Source: Diphasiastrum complanatum
Lineage: Eukaryota; Streptophyta; Lycopodiopsida; Lycopodiales; Lycopodiaceae
DNA: 64,000 nt
Direction: 5' to 3'
Assembly: GCA_029204225.1 (NCBI GenBank)
Contig: CM055093.1
Coordinates: 18,127,041-18,191,040, forward strand
Numbering within the stretch: position 1 is the stretch's first letter; every line of letters begins with the position of its first letter. Below the pieces are notes generated by a model that did no database searches, was not told where the DNA came from, and was given only the letters and a program-made list of their open reading frames with translations. Position numbers and translations under genes: made by a program. Shown here piece by piece: positions 45,780-58,684 of the stretch.

Positions 45780-48560
45780 ATTTACTTCATCACTTAGCAG
45801 TACATTCCGCCCTTCAACAAAGTCGTATCAAGGCACAAGCCATACTTTTCTGGTGTCGACATCTCCTGCCCAATCCGCATCTGTGTAGGCTTCAAGGATG
45901 TTGGTAGTTTGGCTGCCTCCATAGCAGATGCTGAGAGTTTTCATTGCTTGGATGTATTTCATGACCTTTGTTAGTGCTTTCCAATGAGCTACGCCTGGAT
46001 TTGACAAGAACTAGTTGAGTGTACTGATCGAATATGCAAGGTCTGGTCGCGTGCAGATCATTGTGTACATCAATGAGCCGATGATGGATTGAAATGGGTA
46101 GCACTTCATCCCCTCCTTTTCTACCTCAGTTTGAGGAGACTGTTTCTTTAATAGCTTTTGTCCAGAGTCGAGTGGAAAGAGACTGATTTGCAGTTGGCCA
46201 TTCCATACTTTTTCAGCATGTAGTTGAGATATCGTTGCTGACTATTAAAGATTAGTCTATTAGGTCGATCTCAGTGAATTTGGATTTCGAGACAATAGTG
46301 GGCTAGACCATTGTCAGTCATCTTGTATTCCTGGGCCAGCATGCATTTTGTATCCTTCATCAGATCCAGATTAATCCTGAATAAGAGGGTATCATCTACG
46401 TAGAGAGTGATGATGATGAAGAAATCTGATAAAGGCTTGAAATAGACATTTGAGTCTGCCAAGTTTGGAATGAAACCATTCTCTATCAGAAATGTGTTGA
46501 TCTTTTGGAAACAGGATCTGGGTGACTGTTTTCAGCCCGTAGAGCACCTTGTGGATTTTGCATACAAGGTGTTGTTGCTTGCCGCTAAGTTCGTATCCCC
46601 TTGGCTATGTCATGTAAATCTCTTCTTTGATGGTTCCATTGAGGAAAGCAGTCTGGACATCCATTTGGTGGACTTTGAGATCTGTCGCGGCTGCAAAGGA
46701 GAGGAGTAGGCGGATCAACACATGCTTGATGACTAGGCTGAAGGTTTCTGAATAGTCTAGGTCTAAAATATGAAAAAAGCCTTTGGCGACTAGCCTAGCC
46801 TTGTAATGATTTAGCCTTCCTTCAGTGTCGTACTTTGCCTTGAATATCCATTTGCATAAAATCAATTTTCGATCCTAGGGATGCGCAATGAGTGTCCATG
46901 TTTGATTCTCCATAAGAGAATCAAATTTGGTGTCCATCATTGCTTTCCACTGGTCAGCATCAGGAGTAGACATCGCCTCAGAAACGGTGTTTGGTTCCTA
47001 CACAAAGTAGCAGGCCGGATCATCCATAGATCTAGATGGAGGCTATCTGGACCTGTTCGACCTATGAACTGAGTCTGAACTGAAGGGACTTCTAGCATGC
47101 TTGTTGATAATATAGCTTTCGCATGGAGAAGTTGGCTTGTTGATAGATCTTGTACTAAACTCTGAGCTGACATTTGTTGAATATTGTTGTAGTTAAGATG
47201 GCCAAGTCTGAAATGCCAGAGCATATCAATTGATTCAGAAGTGACTGTGTGAAGAGTTTGATTGTTAGAAGAGTAGTAGTGGCTGAGTTTGTAAAAATAG
47301 CCGCTTCTTCTTCCATAGGCTAGCACCTTTCGGGATTTGTCAAGAATTGTGCAGCCATATGTATTGAATTCGACCCTCCAACCTGAATCAATGACTAACT
47401 GAGAGCAGATTCTTGATCAGATTTGGAATGTGGAGAACGTTGGACAACAACTTGACCTCACCTCTTTTGAGTTCAACTATGATTGTTCCTTCACCTTCGA
47501 TTGAATGTGATGAGTTGTCTCCAAGTTGCACAACTCGAGAGTGGGTGAATGACTTGTAGTCTTTAAACCACTCGCGATGGTGAGTCATGTGTTGAGTTGC
47601 TCCGAAGCCTAGATACTAGGAATCGATATCCTGTTGTTCTCCGACTTTGGTCATGAAAGTTGCTTCATCTTCCTCTTCTTCTTGTTGCTGATTTGAGTGA
47701 CTGGTTGTAGTACTATGTGCTTGTTGTTGGAACTGCTTCTTCTTTTTGTTGTTGTACTTCAAAGTTTGGTAGTCCTTGATTTCGTGGCCAGTCCTCTTAC
47801 AATATCTGCAGAATAGTTTCTGCACAGGTTGGAATGATGAAGAGTTTGAATTTGATTTTGGATCGAAATTTGGTCCAAACTGCATGTTGCTCTTCTTGTC
47901 AGTATAGCCTAACTTTGTAGATCTCTAGGATCTAAACTTCTAATTTTTTGAATACAGAGCTTAGGGATTCCATCCTGAGCCTGAGGAGGTTGCTGATCTT
48001 CTGATTTCCTCTTGTAGGAGTAGCGAAATTACTCTTCATAGAGTAAAGTGCTCCTAGGTAGAAATTGTCATTACCCAATTTTTGTAGGCTTCAAGTAGAC
48101 TCATAAATAGAGTCATGAGTGCATCGGAATCCTCTATGACTGAGCCGGTTGTAGTCATCTGCTCCATAAGATTCTTGAAGGTGTTGAGGTGACTCGAAAC
48201 ACTATCTACTTTAGACATTCTGAGGGTGAAGAATTTCTTCCTCAGATGGAGCTTGGATGTGACGTCTTTAATGTCATAGAGAGTTGCTAAGATGTCCCAT
48301 GCATCCTTAGCTATCTGAACAGCACGTATGTGGCTGATCTGAGTATCCTTGATGTCAAGGGTGATCATGGCAAATGCTTTGCCATCTCTCAGTCTCCACT
48401 TATCTACGATGGCTGCATCACCTTATGGTTTGAGCTCTGTGCCATCAACAATGTCCCACAGTTCTTTGGCTAGAAGTACAACCTTCATCTTGAATTTCCA
48501 GAGATGGTAGTTATCTCCATCGAGTTTGTCAATGAGAGATGAACTAGATGATGGATCCAT
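45780..48560 (-). pseudogene. Ty1/Copia element 3, decayed gag-pol
   Basis: Read on the minus strand from the Met at 48560 (MDPSSSSSLIDKLDGDNYH), a gag of the UBN2 type (WDILATLYDI, LRKKFFTLRM) is broken by a TAA after LKP. A zinc knuckle (CRYCKRTGHEIKD) has lost its last Cys. The protease motif is changed to GFGATQHMT, and the GAG-pre-integrase region (WHFRLGHLN) is truncated: most of the integrase core is deleted. The reverse transcriptase keeps WIFKAKYD, HQMDVQTAFLNG and the catalytic YVDD box (LYVDDTLLF). RNase H keeps DADWAGDVDTRK. The polypurine-like GAAGGGCGGAA is near 45812. Many stops. Confidence 0.85.
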
Positions 48561-48690
48561 TCTGGTTGAACAAAATCATTGGTAAAAACAATGATGGTCT
48601 AAATACTGTTAGTTGCGCGTTTGCTAGAAGGACGTCTTGATAGAAACAAGACTGAAAATCCATAGTAGAAATGCAGATTACTGAAATACC

Positions 48691-48703
48691 TACTCTGATA
48701 CCA
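48691..48703 (-). other. tRNA-Met primer-binding site of Copia element 3
   Basis: On the minus strand TGGTATCAGAGTA immediately follows the LTR end GCGACA. It fixes the LTR edge at 48704. Confidence 0.85.
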
Positions 48704-49140
48704 TGTCGCAAAACAATGGGCGTGAGCACAGCGGAAGCTCGTTGCTTAGAGCGTAGGTGTATAGGAATGGAAATGCAACAGTTAGCAGTAGAAATATTCA
48801 AGTAGAAGAATTCATACAGATTGCACAAATGAACGACGTAGTAGTGAGACAAAAATTGCACTCTGATAAAATTATCAACAGTGAGTACAATGGCTTGAAG
48901 TAATAACTTTAGCTTGCTGAGCGTGATAACGCTGGCTACAGATAGCTCTGATTGAAAGAGAATTTCAATCAACACGAACATAGCTTGGTTTAGCTAGAAT
49001 ATATATCTACAAGTGTCGAGAGACAAATATCTTACAAGATTTTAATGCTATTTATGCCAGTCTTTGTATATGTACAAAGTTGGTAACCGCTAACCGCCTT
49101 TGGGATATTTGGTTGTCTAGATGTTTTTTAGGGTTGCTTA
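48704..49140 (-). mobile_element. Copia element 3, 5' LTR
   Basis: The LTR ends ...TTTTGCGACA (minus sense) next to the primer site. A TATA-like ATAAATAGC with downstream leader lies at about 49055-49040 in minus sense, as expected for an LTR promoter. The left (3') LTR is not found, so the outer edge near 49140 is approximate. Confidence 0.6.
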
Positions 49141-49144
49141 TAAG

Positions 49145-49640
49145 TTGGTGACGCCGGCAGCAAAACCGCGAAAAGGCCAAAAATCCCGAAAAACCCGAAG
49201 GTGCCCTTAGACTGCAGGTCAACAATTCTTGAAGGTGCCCTTAGATTAGAGGTGCTCTTAGATTTAAGACAGCGAAGAAGACAGAAAAGCCAAAAAACTG
49301 CCGTAGACTAAAGGCAGCGAAGAAGGCGAAGATGCTTTAGATAAAGGTAGCGAAAACAAAAGTTGTCTTAGAATTGAGACAACGAAAAGGCCAAAAAAGT
49401 CGAAGGTGCCTTAAAATGGTATTTAAGGCATTTTAACCACTTTGTCGCATTTTTCGCGAAGGGCGAAAAAGGCGAAAAAGGGTGAAGGTGCCTTTGGAAT
49501 GGTTTTCAAGGCATTCTGGCCACTTAGCCAGTGTGTTGCATTTTTTGCTATAGTGCGAAAAAGATGAAGGTGTTTAAGAAGATGGTTAAGGCAAAAAGAA
49601 TCTTTAAAAAGGAAAAAAATGTGAAGGTTTGAAAACATGT
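49145..49640. repeat. GCGAA/hairpin array
   Basis: A run of loosely repeated units alternates GCGAAGAAGGCGAA-like words with small inverted repeats: TTGTCTTAGAATTGAGACAA (about 49360), TGCC...GGCA (about 49310), and longer related units with AAGGTGCCTT and CACTT (49410-49540). Units are about 45 bp in the first part and about 90 bp in the second. No protein product is seen. Confidence 0.5.
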
Positions 49641-50398
49641 AGTCGGCTTTCGCTTTTCAGGATGCTCATTACTTGAACAATTTGTTTAAGGCTGAGAATA
49701 AGAAATCTAACAGAAGGACAGCGGTCCATCGCACTTTTACTATCATTCCATATTGAAAAATGCGTGGAGTTTTGCTTGCATGCAAGGCACTGCTAAATCG
49801 TAGTAGCAAAATGAATATTCTTGCCAAAATCTAGCACTGGCCAGCGGCCAAATCCACTACAGAAAGAGCACTGGTTAGCGACTACACTCTATTCATAAAA
49901 TGCGATAATTATTGCCAACATCTGGATTGCTATCCAGCGCCAACCATAGATCAACAGAGGTCGAGAAAATACCTGTAACAATGCCCACTACTGCTCCTTA
50001 AGGCAGCGCTTGGTTTCAAGAGTATGCAATCATAGTTTTGCAAGCCAATACTTGCTACTACACAATGGTAATCACAACAAGTAGTAAGCATCCATTCCTA
50101 ATCATAAAGCACAACATATGTTCTTCATAATTAGCGAGCTACCATTCCACATATCATTCTCACCTTTGTTTGCATTATCATTCCCACGATAGCTTTTCCA
50201 ATAACACTCACGAGCTTTCTCTTCAATCACAATCACCGTATGGTAGAGCATCAGTAGGGCAAGAATGAGGGATAGAGAGAGAGCAAGAAAGCATGAGGAA
50301 AAGTGAATAGGGTTGTGTGAATTCTCTCTTTCTAGAACCAGAGGACACTTAGGTGTACTAAGTGCAAATTGTTACTCACTGTTAGATTAATTGTCCAT
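49641..50398. other. Spacer, no gene seen
   Basis: Contains short repeated words around CACTGGYTAGCGRC and TTGCCAAYATCTGG (49830-49940). No ORF with a domain. Confidence 0.45.
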
Positions 50399-50697
<299 letters not shown>

Positions 50698-50809
50698 GAG
50701 TGTCATATGAAACCCCCTACTTTGCATGCCTCCATGTGCCCTTCCCACGCACCCACCCTTGTGTCTTCCCGAAGCGTCCTTTCTTTGTATGAGGGAATGG
50801 AATCTCTGT

Positions 50810-51259
50810 TGTGAAGAATTGTCAAAAATTGGCAAATCCAGCTTGATAAAAAACCAAGATGCCACATGGCAATCCACTCTTAATGCAAGCTAGGTCAAGT
50901 CCATAGGATTGGTCATGTCATTTTGGCAGTGATTCCTAGCTTATAAGACCTAAATCCTAGATTTAAGGTGAAAATTGACCAACTAGCTATCTACCAGACA
51001 TGACTCTAGGAAATAGACTAGGGTTTCATTTTAGGGCAAAAAGGCTGAGTTAACTTCCTTATTACATGTTGAAAATTCACCTAGCTTCACAAAAGGAAGT
51101 CGAATTTGCCATGTATTCCAAGCTCCCATAGTGAGAAGATAGATTATTTTTGGAGCTCATTGGCATCTCAAGCTACTCCACTATGTATATTGAGTTTTTG
51201 TGATCCAAATGCAACCAAATCAATTTCTACTTGTTTCTCAGCTTGCAAGCCATACTACA
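50810..51259 (+). mobile_element. Copia-type LTR, truncated by a Gypsy insertion
   Basis: It starts TGTGAAGAATTGTC and matches the reverse complement of the LTR at 9752-10453 for about 450 bp. The match ends at CATACTACA, exactly where the Gypsy LTR starts at 51260. The missing right part is not found after the Gypsy element. Confidence 0.8.
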
Positions 51260-51784
51260 TGTTATGTCCATGAACAGTGCATAGGATACAATATAGTCCT
51301 AGTCTTGGATACATGGTACTCCAGTGAAAGAAGCTATTACTTACATTGCCACATCATATTGGACGTGACCCAAAAGTAACTAATATCCTTGTGAGGCCTA
51401 GAACACACTAAATGGAGTTTAGACAAGGTATGAAACAATGTATGCATGTGTAGACTTATCAGTAGCAATTCTATGAATAGTTGGTCCATGTTTAGGACTC
51501 TATTCTAGGTGAATCTATGTATAGGGAACTTAGGGCTATGCATTGCTATGTGCCCAGGTTGCTTTTGGCTCTATATATTGGGTCCAAACTCGCCCTACTC
51601 CTCATCATGGTTTTGGATTTATTGCTAGGCTCTCACTCTATATTCATGCTTCTTGTTCCTTGGCTTGGGGGTGAGGATTCTAGAGTTTGATTGGATGCTT
51701 CTACTTGGTTGGGTGGTTTCTCCATAGTGTGTTATCCATTGTGTTTGTGATTTGTAAGCAGGATCTAAGGAGCTTCCCTTATAG
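51260..51784 (+). mobile_element. Ty3/Gypsy chromovirus 5' LTR (about 525 bp)
   Basis: It starts TGTTATGTCCATGA and repeats at 57306. A tRNA-Met-type primer site, TGGTATTAGAGC, follows at 51785. The right edge is set by the primer site; the terminal CA is not conserved. Confidence 0.85.
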
Positions 51785-51796
51785 TGGTATTAGAGC
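51785..51796 (+). other. Primer-binding site of the Gypsy element
   Basis: TGGTATTAGAGC differs by one base from the standard plant tRNA-Met primer site. Confidence 0.8.
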
Positions 51797-53080
51797 AAGG
51801 CTTACAAGCTTGGAGAGGTGGTGGTTTTCATTGGAGCTTGGTGGAGATCAACTAGTATTGTCATCCAAGGAGAGGAGCAAGGTTGCAAGTTGGTGGATCT
51901 TTCCAATTTCAATTTGCATGATCCATATCTCTCTCAAATTCATTGTGGTTTATGGAAAATTGTGCTAGGAAATCAATTTTGGCTGTCTTTTTGGAGTTTT
52001 AGCATGTGTAACTCAAAACTTATTATGGATCTGAAATTTCCAGGAAGTTTATTCGCTTGAAAGTAGTTGAAATTCAGGTTGCATGTTGGATCTTTCCATG
52101 CTTTTGAATTCTAGGCTATTTTGTGGCCAAATTTGGCTTGTTTTCCATGATTTTGGCACAAAAATGATAGTAGGATTCAAAATCCAGCAAGTTTAGATCA
52201 GTTAGATGGTTATAATTTTGTAATTAGGATTGCATGTGGTAGAGAAGAATGTTCTTGCCATAAATTTCCAATATGTCATGGTGAAAAAACCTAGAAAGGC
52301 CAAAATCCATGGTTTTTGCTTGTTTTTTAATGAAATTGGGTGGTAGGAGGTTGTAGAACACCTATTGAAGCTGGAAAAATATAAATCATAGTCTTTTGAA
52401 GCTATCCTAGAAGTTAGAGCCAAGAATTCTAGCAATTGGGTAGTTTTTGGTCACATTGGACTGTGAGCTACTCCATCTGCTGCTTGTGTAACTTCGTGAT
52501 TTGTTTGTAGGAAGTCAAAACTTGGCAAAAATTGACCAATTTTGGTGAATTTTGGGGGGTGGATTTCTCTAATCCATAAGGGGATCATTCTGGATTTTTT
52601 ACAGCATGCTTTGTATTCATTTTTACTTCCCAGCAGGCTATCAGACCTGTGAATTGATGGGTAGAGGCTTATGTTTCAATTCCATCAAGTTTGTGGCAAT
52701 TTTGACTTCTGGAAATCAAGAATTCATGGTTCTCAGCCCATACAGCTTCATAGGATCTGTATGAAGGCTTCACGGAGCTCTATTTTGTGGTATAGTGATT
52801 CCATAGAATGTCTGCATGTTGATTCTCAGAGTGATTATGACATGCATAAGTGGTTTAAATCTATTTTGAGTGGTTATACACATGTACTCTGATTGGTAGA
52901 TACAAAACTGGGTTTTGTAGCTGACAATTTTTGTAGAACTAAATTTTACGTAAAATTTTGTAATTGAAAAAAAGTCGGTTTAATGTCGCATGTCTTGCAT
53001 GCCAGATGGACATTAATGCAGTAGAGTTAAGAATCGAACAGTGAATCGAATTTTCGCTTTTGAGTGCTTAATAACTGACA
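51797..53080 (+). mobile_element. Gypsy element 5' leader, non-coding
   Basis: About 1.3 kb between the primer site and the gag relic without a supported frame. It is AT-rich and unusually long for a leader, so it may include decayed gag N-terminal sequence. Confidence 0.5.
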
Positions 53081-53743
53081 ATGGCAATCTGCACGGTGTT
53101 CTTGATAGAAGAAAATTGAAAGCGTCATGCTATTCTTACGCGGCAAAGCATCATCGTGGTGGCGAGATTTATCGGTGAAGCCAACTACTTGGAATGCGTT
53201 TGCGAAAGTTTTCAAGAAAGCTTTCGTAATTGTTGATGACGTTGACTACTACCTAGAGTTCGTGAACTGCAGGATGGGTACAAAGATTCTAGACTCTTAT
53301 ATCTAGGAATTCATGGACCTATGGAACAAGATTCCATCATTCGATGCAAAGTTGGTACTTTGGCAGTTTGTCCTAGGTTTGCCAGCAGACTATCAGAATG
53401 AATGCAGACAAAATGTGCTTCAAAACCTCGAGGATGCGTTTCGGATTGTGAAGACATATGATTCCACAGTGGTGGCATCCAGGAAGTAAAATTCCAATCA
53501 CTTTGAAAAACAAAAAGAGTAAGAAGCGCAAAAAAAAAAAAAATTGACGAATTAGATCAAGCAGCATCAGAACCCAGGAAGCTGAAGAGAAAGAGATTTA
53601 AGAAATCTATGTCTCGGGAAAAGGCTAAGAAAGAGAACTTATGTTTCGTCTGTAAGAAGCCTGGACATATGATGAAATTTTGTCCAGAAAGGAAGAAAGT
53701 GTCTGCTCACATGATTGCGATCCCAGGTTGCAATGGTTAGACT
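53081..53743 (+). pseudogene. Gypsy gag relic with zinc knuckle
   Basis: The retrotransposon gag domain is recognisable (VMLFLRGKASSWWRDL, then FMDLWNKIPSFD and LVLWQFVLGLPADYQ) with a TAG at about 53308. After a basic linker (about 53520-53640) comes an intact CCHC zinc knuckle, CFVCKKPGHMMKFC, for binding the element RNA. Frame changes occur near the A-run at 53530. Confidence 0.8.
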
Positions 53744-56700
53744 TTGGAAATTAACCTGACTGATTGTGAGTGTGAATGTTCTTTTAGTACTACTTCTTTC
53801 TTGCCTAATGAACTTTTCCGTTTAATTGGCACAATTAAAGATCAAGAGGTGAGTATTTTATTGGACAGTGGTTCAACTCATAATTTTATTGATTCTCGTC
53901 TTGTGCAGAAACTCAGCTTAAAAACTGAAGCCAGCGATCATAGATATAAAATTTATCTAGCTTCAGGAGCAGAGTTGGAGACTTGGAACGTAAAAGTTTG
54001 AAGCTCCCAGTTTTGATGCAAGGACACATAGAATTAGTTAATTTTCATGTTTTAGACTTAGCCCGTACCGTTTTAATCTTAGGTTACAAATGGTTATATA
54101 GTAAATTGCCTTCTTTGTTGATTGATTTTGAGAAGCATGTTCTCACTTTCAAGGAGGGTGATAAGGTAGTTACATTTTTTAGCAGTGATTTTGTACGTCC
54201 GTTGGATCAGATTTCTATAGTTAATGAAATGGAAACATTGGATTATTCTGAGTATGAAGTTTTTTCAATATGTGCTATTCCAGTTGTGGATATTCCTGAA
54301 ATGAATCTAAATGGTTGTGAATTCTTAGCAATTCTTAACTCAGTAAATTTAGATCATGAACAAGCAGTGAAAGAACATAGCACAAATGAATTTGGGGATG
54401 TTTTTCCATCTGAATTACCTCATGGTTTACTACCGTCTAGGTCAGTATACCACATGATTGAGCTAATTCCAGGGAGTCGACCTATTTCTAGACAACCTTA
54501 TAGGTTTTATCAGAAAGAGGAGACAGAGATTTCAAATCAAATAGAAAACTATATGAGGATGGGACATATACGACCTAGTAAATTACCATGGGGCACTCTT
54601 GTTCTTCTTAAAGCGCAGAAAGATGGAGGTTTCCGGATGTGTGTGGATTACAAGGGTCTTAATAAAGTGACTATCAAAAATAAATATCCATTACCCAGGA
54701 TGGATGACCTTGTAGATCGCTTGGGTGGAGCTCGGTATTTCACCAAGATAGATCTCAGGACAGGGTACCATCAAATAAGAATTAAGTCGAAAGATGTCCA
54801 AAATAGAGGATTTCGTTTTAGATTTGGTCATCATGAATTCTTAGTGTTGCCATTTGGATTAACGAATGCACCAGCAACGTTCCAGCAAATGATGAACGAT
54901 TTATTTCGTCCATATTTGGGAAAGTTTGTGGTTGTATTCTTAGACGATATTCTCATTAACAATAAATCCTTGGCGGAACACGTAGAATACTTAAAGATCG
55001 TCGTGATGAAACTCTGTGAGGAGTTACTCTACACTAAAGAGTCCAAGTGTGAATTCTTTAAGCAAGAGTTGCTTTATCTTGGTCATAAGATCACAGTAAA
55101 TGGGATCGAGATTGATGAGGATAAAATCAAGATTGTGATTGAGTGGCCAATTCTGGGAACTGTGAGGCAATCATAGTCATTTTTAGGTTTTACACTTTTC
55201 TTCAAGAGATTTATTGAGGATTATGCTAAGTTAGCAGCACCGCTTAATAATCTGACAAAAAGATATATTAATAAAAAGAAAAAGAGGAATCAACCTAGTC
55301 CGCCTGTTGTTTGAAACGAGGAATTGAATCAGTGTTTTGAGAAACTTAAAAGAATGATTGTTTCAGCTGCCGTGTTACAAATTGCAAAACCAGATTTACC
55401 TTACATCATGAGAATGGACGCAAGTGATGTTGCAGTTGGAGCGGTTCTATTACAAATGGATAAGCCACTAGCATTTGAGAGCAAAAACTTCACTGGTCTT
55501 CAGTTGTGTTATACTACGCATGAAAAGGAATTGTTTGTTGTAACCCATGCACTTAAAACTCGGAAACACTACTTGTATGGTAGTAAGTTTGTAGTGTATA
55601 CAAATCACCAACCTCTTTAAGTATTTTTGTAACCAACATGATCTTCGGGGGAGAAAAGCTCGATGGGCTGAATTGATGCAAGAATTCAATCATGAAATTT
55701 GTTACATAAGAGACAGCTCTAATCAAGTTGCAGATGCTCTTAGTCGGATAGGTAAACTGAACAAGTCATCATTCACCTAGATTTCTAGGGATCTATATCT
55801 TTCGCTGAGAGAAAATATGAATCAGACTCCCATTTTGGTCACATTTGGAACATTGTTCAAACCAGAAGAAAGGTGGACAGTGTTGAGTCAGAAACATAGG
55901 GGACTCAACTAACTAAGAAAGATAAAAAGATTGTGGAACAATTCACCATTCGAGATGGATTAATATTTTGGAATGGGAAAGTTTGCGTACCTAGTGATGA
56001 TGAGCTCAAACGTAAGATTTTGTTTGAATGTCATGACATACCCTGTGCAGGACATCCCGGTATACACAGGACTCTGGACTTGGCTAAGAGAGAATTTTAT
56101 TGGCCAAAGCTCAAGCCAAATGTCGAGTCACATGTTGTTAAATGCAAAACTGTCAACTAGCAAAGGCTGAATGCCATAAGGCTGGTGGTTTGTTGCATCC
56201 GTTAGATATCCTTGATCAGAAATGGGAAAGCATATCCATGGACTTTATAGTTGGACTTCCAAAGACCCAACATCAAGATGATTCTATTTGGGTTGTAGTG
56301 GATCGGTTACCTAAGTTAGCTACATTCATACCAGTCAAGTCAACTATAAAGGCTTCTGAATTAGCCCAGATCTTTGCTGAAATACTTCGGTTGTATGGTC
56401 TGCCCAGTGACATTGTTAGTGATAGAGATCTTAAGTTCATAGGTCACTTTTGGTCAGCAGTTTTCCATAAACTGGAAACTTCTTTGAGTTTAAGTTTTTC
56501 TGATCATCTGGAATCAGATGGCCGGACAGAAAGGACTAATCAAACTATGGAAGATATTTTGAGGATGTATGTTTCTCATAGGCAATCTCATTGGAAAGAT
56601 TATCTCCCACTGATTGAGTTTGCATATAATAGTAGAAAACATTATGCTATAGGTTACAGTCCTTTTATGCTTATGTACGGTTTTCAACCTAGATCTCTAG

Positions 56701-57278
56701 TGAATGTTGAGACGAAGTCTGTTAAGATCCAAAAGGTTGCTGATTTTCTGCATGATATGCAAGAGATGTTACAAGTGGCTAAGGATAGTATCCATAGTGC
56801 TCAGGATAGAGCTAAACACTATATTGATCTTAAGAGATCTCCAAGAAATTTTAAAGTTGATGACTGGGTATATCTTAGGATTCCAAAAGATTCTAAGAAA
56901 TTATGTATAGAGAAGCATTATAAGCTGCCTGCCCATTATTGTGGACCTTTCAGGATTGTACGTAGAATTGGTTCTTTGGCATATGAACTCGATCTTCAAG
57001 GGAAATCGATTGCACACCCAGCGTTTCATGTAAGTTGTTTGAGACTAAGTTTACATGACGGTGATACAGTTGAATCAGATGAAGATTTATCCCATTTGGA
57101 AAATTTCTCGCTTGGTGTACCTTTGGAACCTAAGAAAGTGCTCAGAATCATAGATAAACAATTGAGAAATCGTTCTATCTCTAGGTGCTTAATTTGGTGG
57201 AAGGGTCATAGTGAGGATAAAAATTCGTGGGAGAGAGTTGATAGCATAAAGAATAATTTTCCAAAGTTTAGCTTCTAA
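53744..57278 (+). pseudogene. Gypsy chromovirus pol (protease, RT, RNase H, integrase, chromodomain)
   Basis: The domains stand in chromovirus order. Protease: LLDSGSTHNFID (about 53861). RT from about 54480: SKLPWGTLVLL, FRMCVDYKGLNK, FTKIDLRTGYHQI, LPFGLTNAPATFQ and the catalytic FLDDIL (about 54940). RNase H: MDASDVAVGAVL (about 55414), with its end near 55735 (DSSNQVADALSRI). Integrase: HHCC finger (GHPGIHRTL), MDFIVGL, IVSDRDLKF and DGRTERTNQ, so D, D and E are all present. A C-terminal chromodomain (IWWKGHSEDKNSWERV) precedes the TAA at 57276. Frames change near 53990, 55620 and 56150, with stops at 55174 and 55312. It is inactive but the best-preserved element here. Confidence 0.9.
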
Positions 57279-57286
57279 GGATAAAA

Positions 57287-57305
57287 GCAGTTAAGGAGGG
57301 AAGAA
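57287..57305 (+). other. Polypurine tract of the Gypsy element
   Basis: AAGGAGGGAAGAA directly precedes the 3' LTR start at 57306. Confidence 0.8.
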
Positions 57306-57524
57306 TGTTATGTCCATGACCAACGCATAGGATACAATATACTCCTAGTCTTGGATACATGGTACTCCAGTGAAAGAAGCTGTTAGTTATGCCACGTGAA
57401 AGTAACAATATTCTTGTGAGGTCCAGAACACACTAAATGGAGTTTAGACAAGGTATGAGACAGTGTATGCATGTGTAGAGTTATCAATAGCAATTCTATG
57501 AATAGTTGGTCCATGCTTAGGACT
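57306..57524 (+). mobile_element. Gypsy 3' LTR, truncated (219 bp)
   Basis: It aligns with the first part of the 5' LTR at 51260 with roughly a dozen or more substitutions and a deletion of about 23 bp, then ends abruptly at 57524. No target duplication can be checked because the right end is lost. Confidence 0.85.
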
Positions 57525-57902
57525 GGAAGAAATAAGGTGTAGTGTTGGACAGAGAGGTGTAGGTGTAAAGCCTAGCCCCACCATCCTAACCTTGTGGACC
57601 CATCTTGAAGTAGACAAGGAAAGTCACTCAAGAGGTATCAAAATTGCATGTCTTGAATGAGTATTATTCATACTTGATAAACAAAAAGAAAAAAAAAATT
57701 GTGAAAAAAAGAAGAAGAAAACACTTAAAAATGAACGATGAAGAGAACTAGCTAAAAAAGCTATAAGTATTACAAACTAAGGTCAATCAAAAATTGAAAT
57801 CAACGATTATTATCAAAGTTAAAACCGAAAAAAATCATCTCTACGATCATTTCACAACAATCCAATAGAACATATAAAAATAAAAATAAAAATAAAATAA
57901 AA
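57525..57902. other. Leader of the gag-only element or spacer
   Basis: A-rich sequence without a supported gene. It begins at the break in the Gypsy LTR. Confidence 0.4.
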
Positions 57903-58684
57903 AAAACCAATGTCAATGGATGAAGAAAGTGCAAGTCTACCCAGTTTTAATGAAAATGAAGATGAAGATGCAGATCTACATATTCAAAGATTCATGAATG
58001 TGTGTAGACAAAATAAGAAGACGATGATAGGTTTAGATTATTTCTAGTAACATTGGATAATCTTGCTCTTGAATGGTATTTCGTATTGAATCAAAAGAAA
58101 AAACTTGGAACAAGCTTTCTAGATAGGTTTAGAAGATGGAATTACTCTTCTGATATTATCAAGTTACTAAATGAAATTAAATTGAAACAAAATGAACCTA
58201 TCAAAAGCTTTGTTGATAGAATCAATTGTTTGGCTAAAAGATTAAGTGAAAGACCAAGAGAAGAGTTTTTCTTATCTTGGTTTATATCAGGTTTGCCTGA
58301 TGACATGGCATATGGTATTCTCTCAAAAGTTCCTAAGACTTTTGAGGAAGCTATCTCAAGGGCAGTTGCTATAGAACATGCTGATAAGATGATGATAGAA
58401 GTAGAAGAACTTGATAAGAAGAGTTGGATAGATATATCCTTGGACGAATTTGATGTAGAAATCCCTTCCTACTATGCTAGAGTATCATCTATTTCTAAAA
58501 TTCTTACAAAAAATGAATCTTGTTATTTTGATGATCCTATTCAAACAAATCAGTTTTTTAAAATTAAAGAAAATATTATGGTGCAAGAAGGATGTAGTAA
58601 AAATGTTGAGTATGACTATAAGATTGATCAATCAAATGAAATTACTACTGTGATTGAAGAAAACAATTGTTGTGAAGATACTTA
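57903..58684 (+). pseudogene. Retrotransposon gag (A-rich, gag-only element)
   Basis: A gag of Ty3/Gypsy type: FLVTLDNLALEWYF, then FLDRFRRWNYS, LNEIKLKQNEPIKSFVDRI and FLSWFISGLPDDMAYGIL. The acidic N-terminal part (from about 57917) reads in another frame, and the two frames meet near 58020-58045, giving one frameshift. No protease or RT follows. Together with the A-rich coding bias this suggests a non-autonomous, gag-only element unlike the Gypsy element to its left. Confidence 0.7.
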
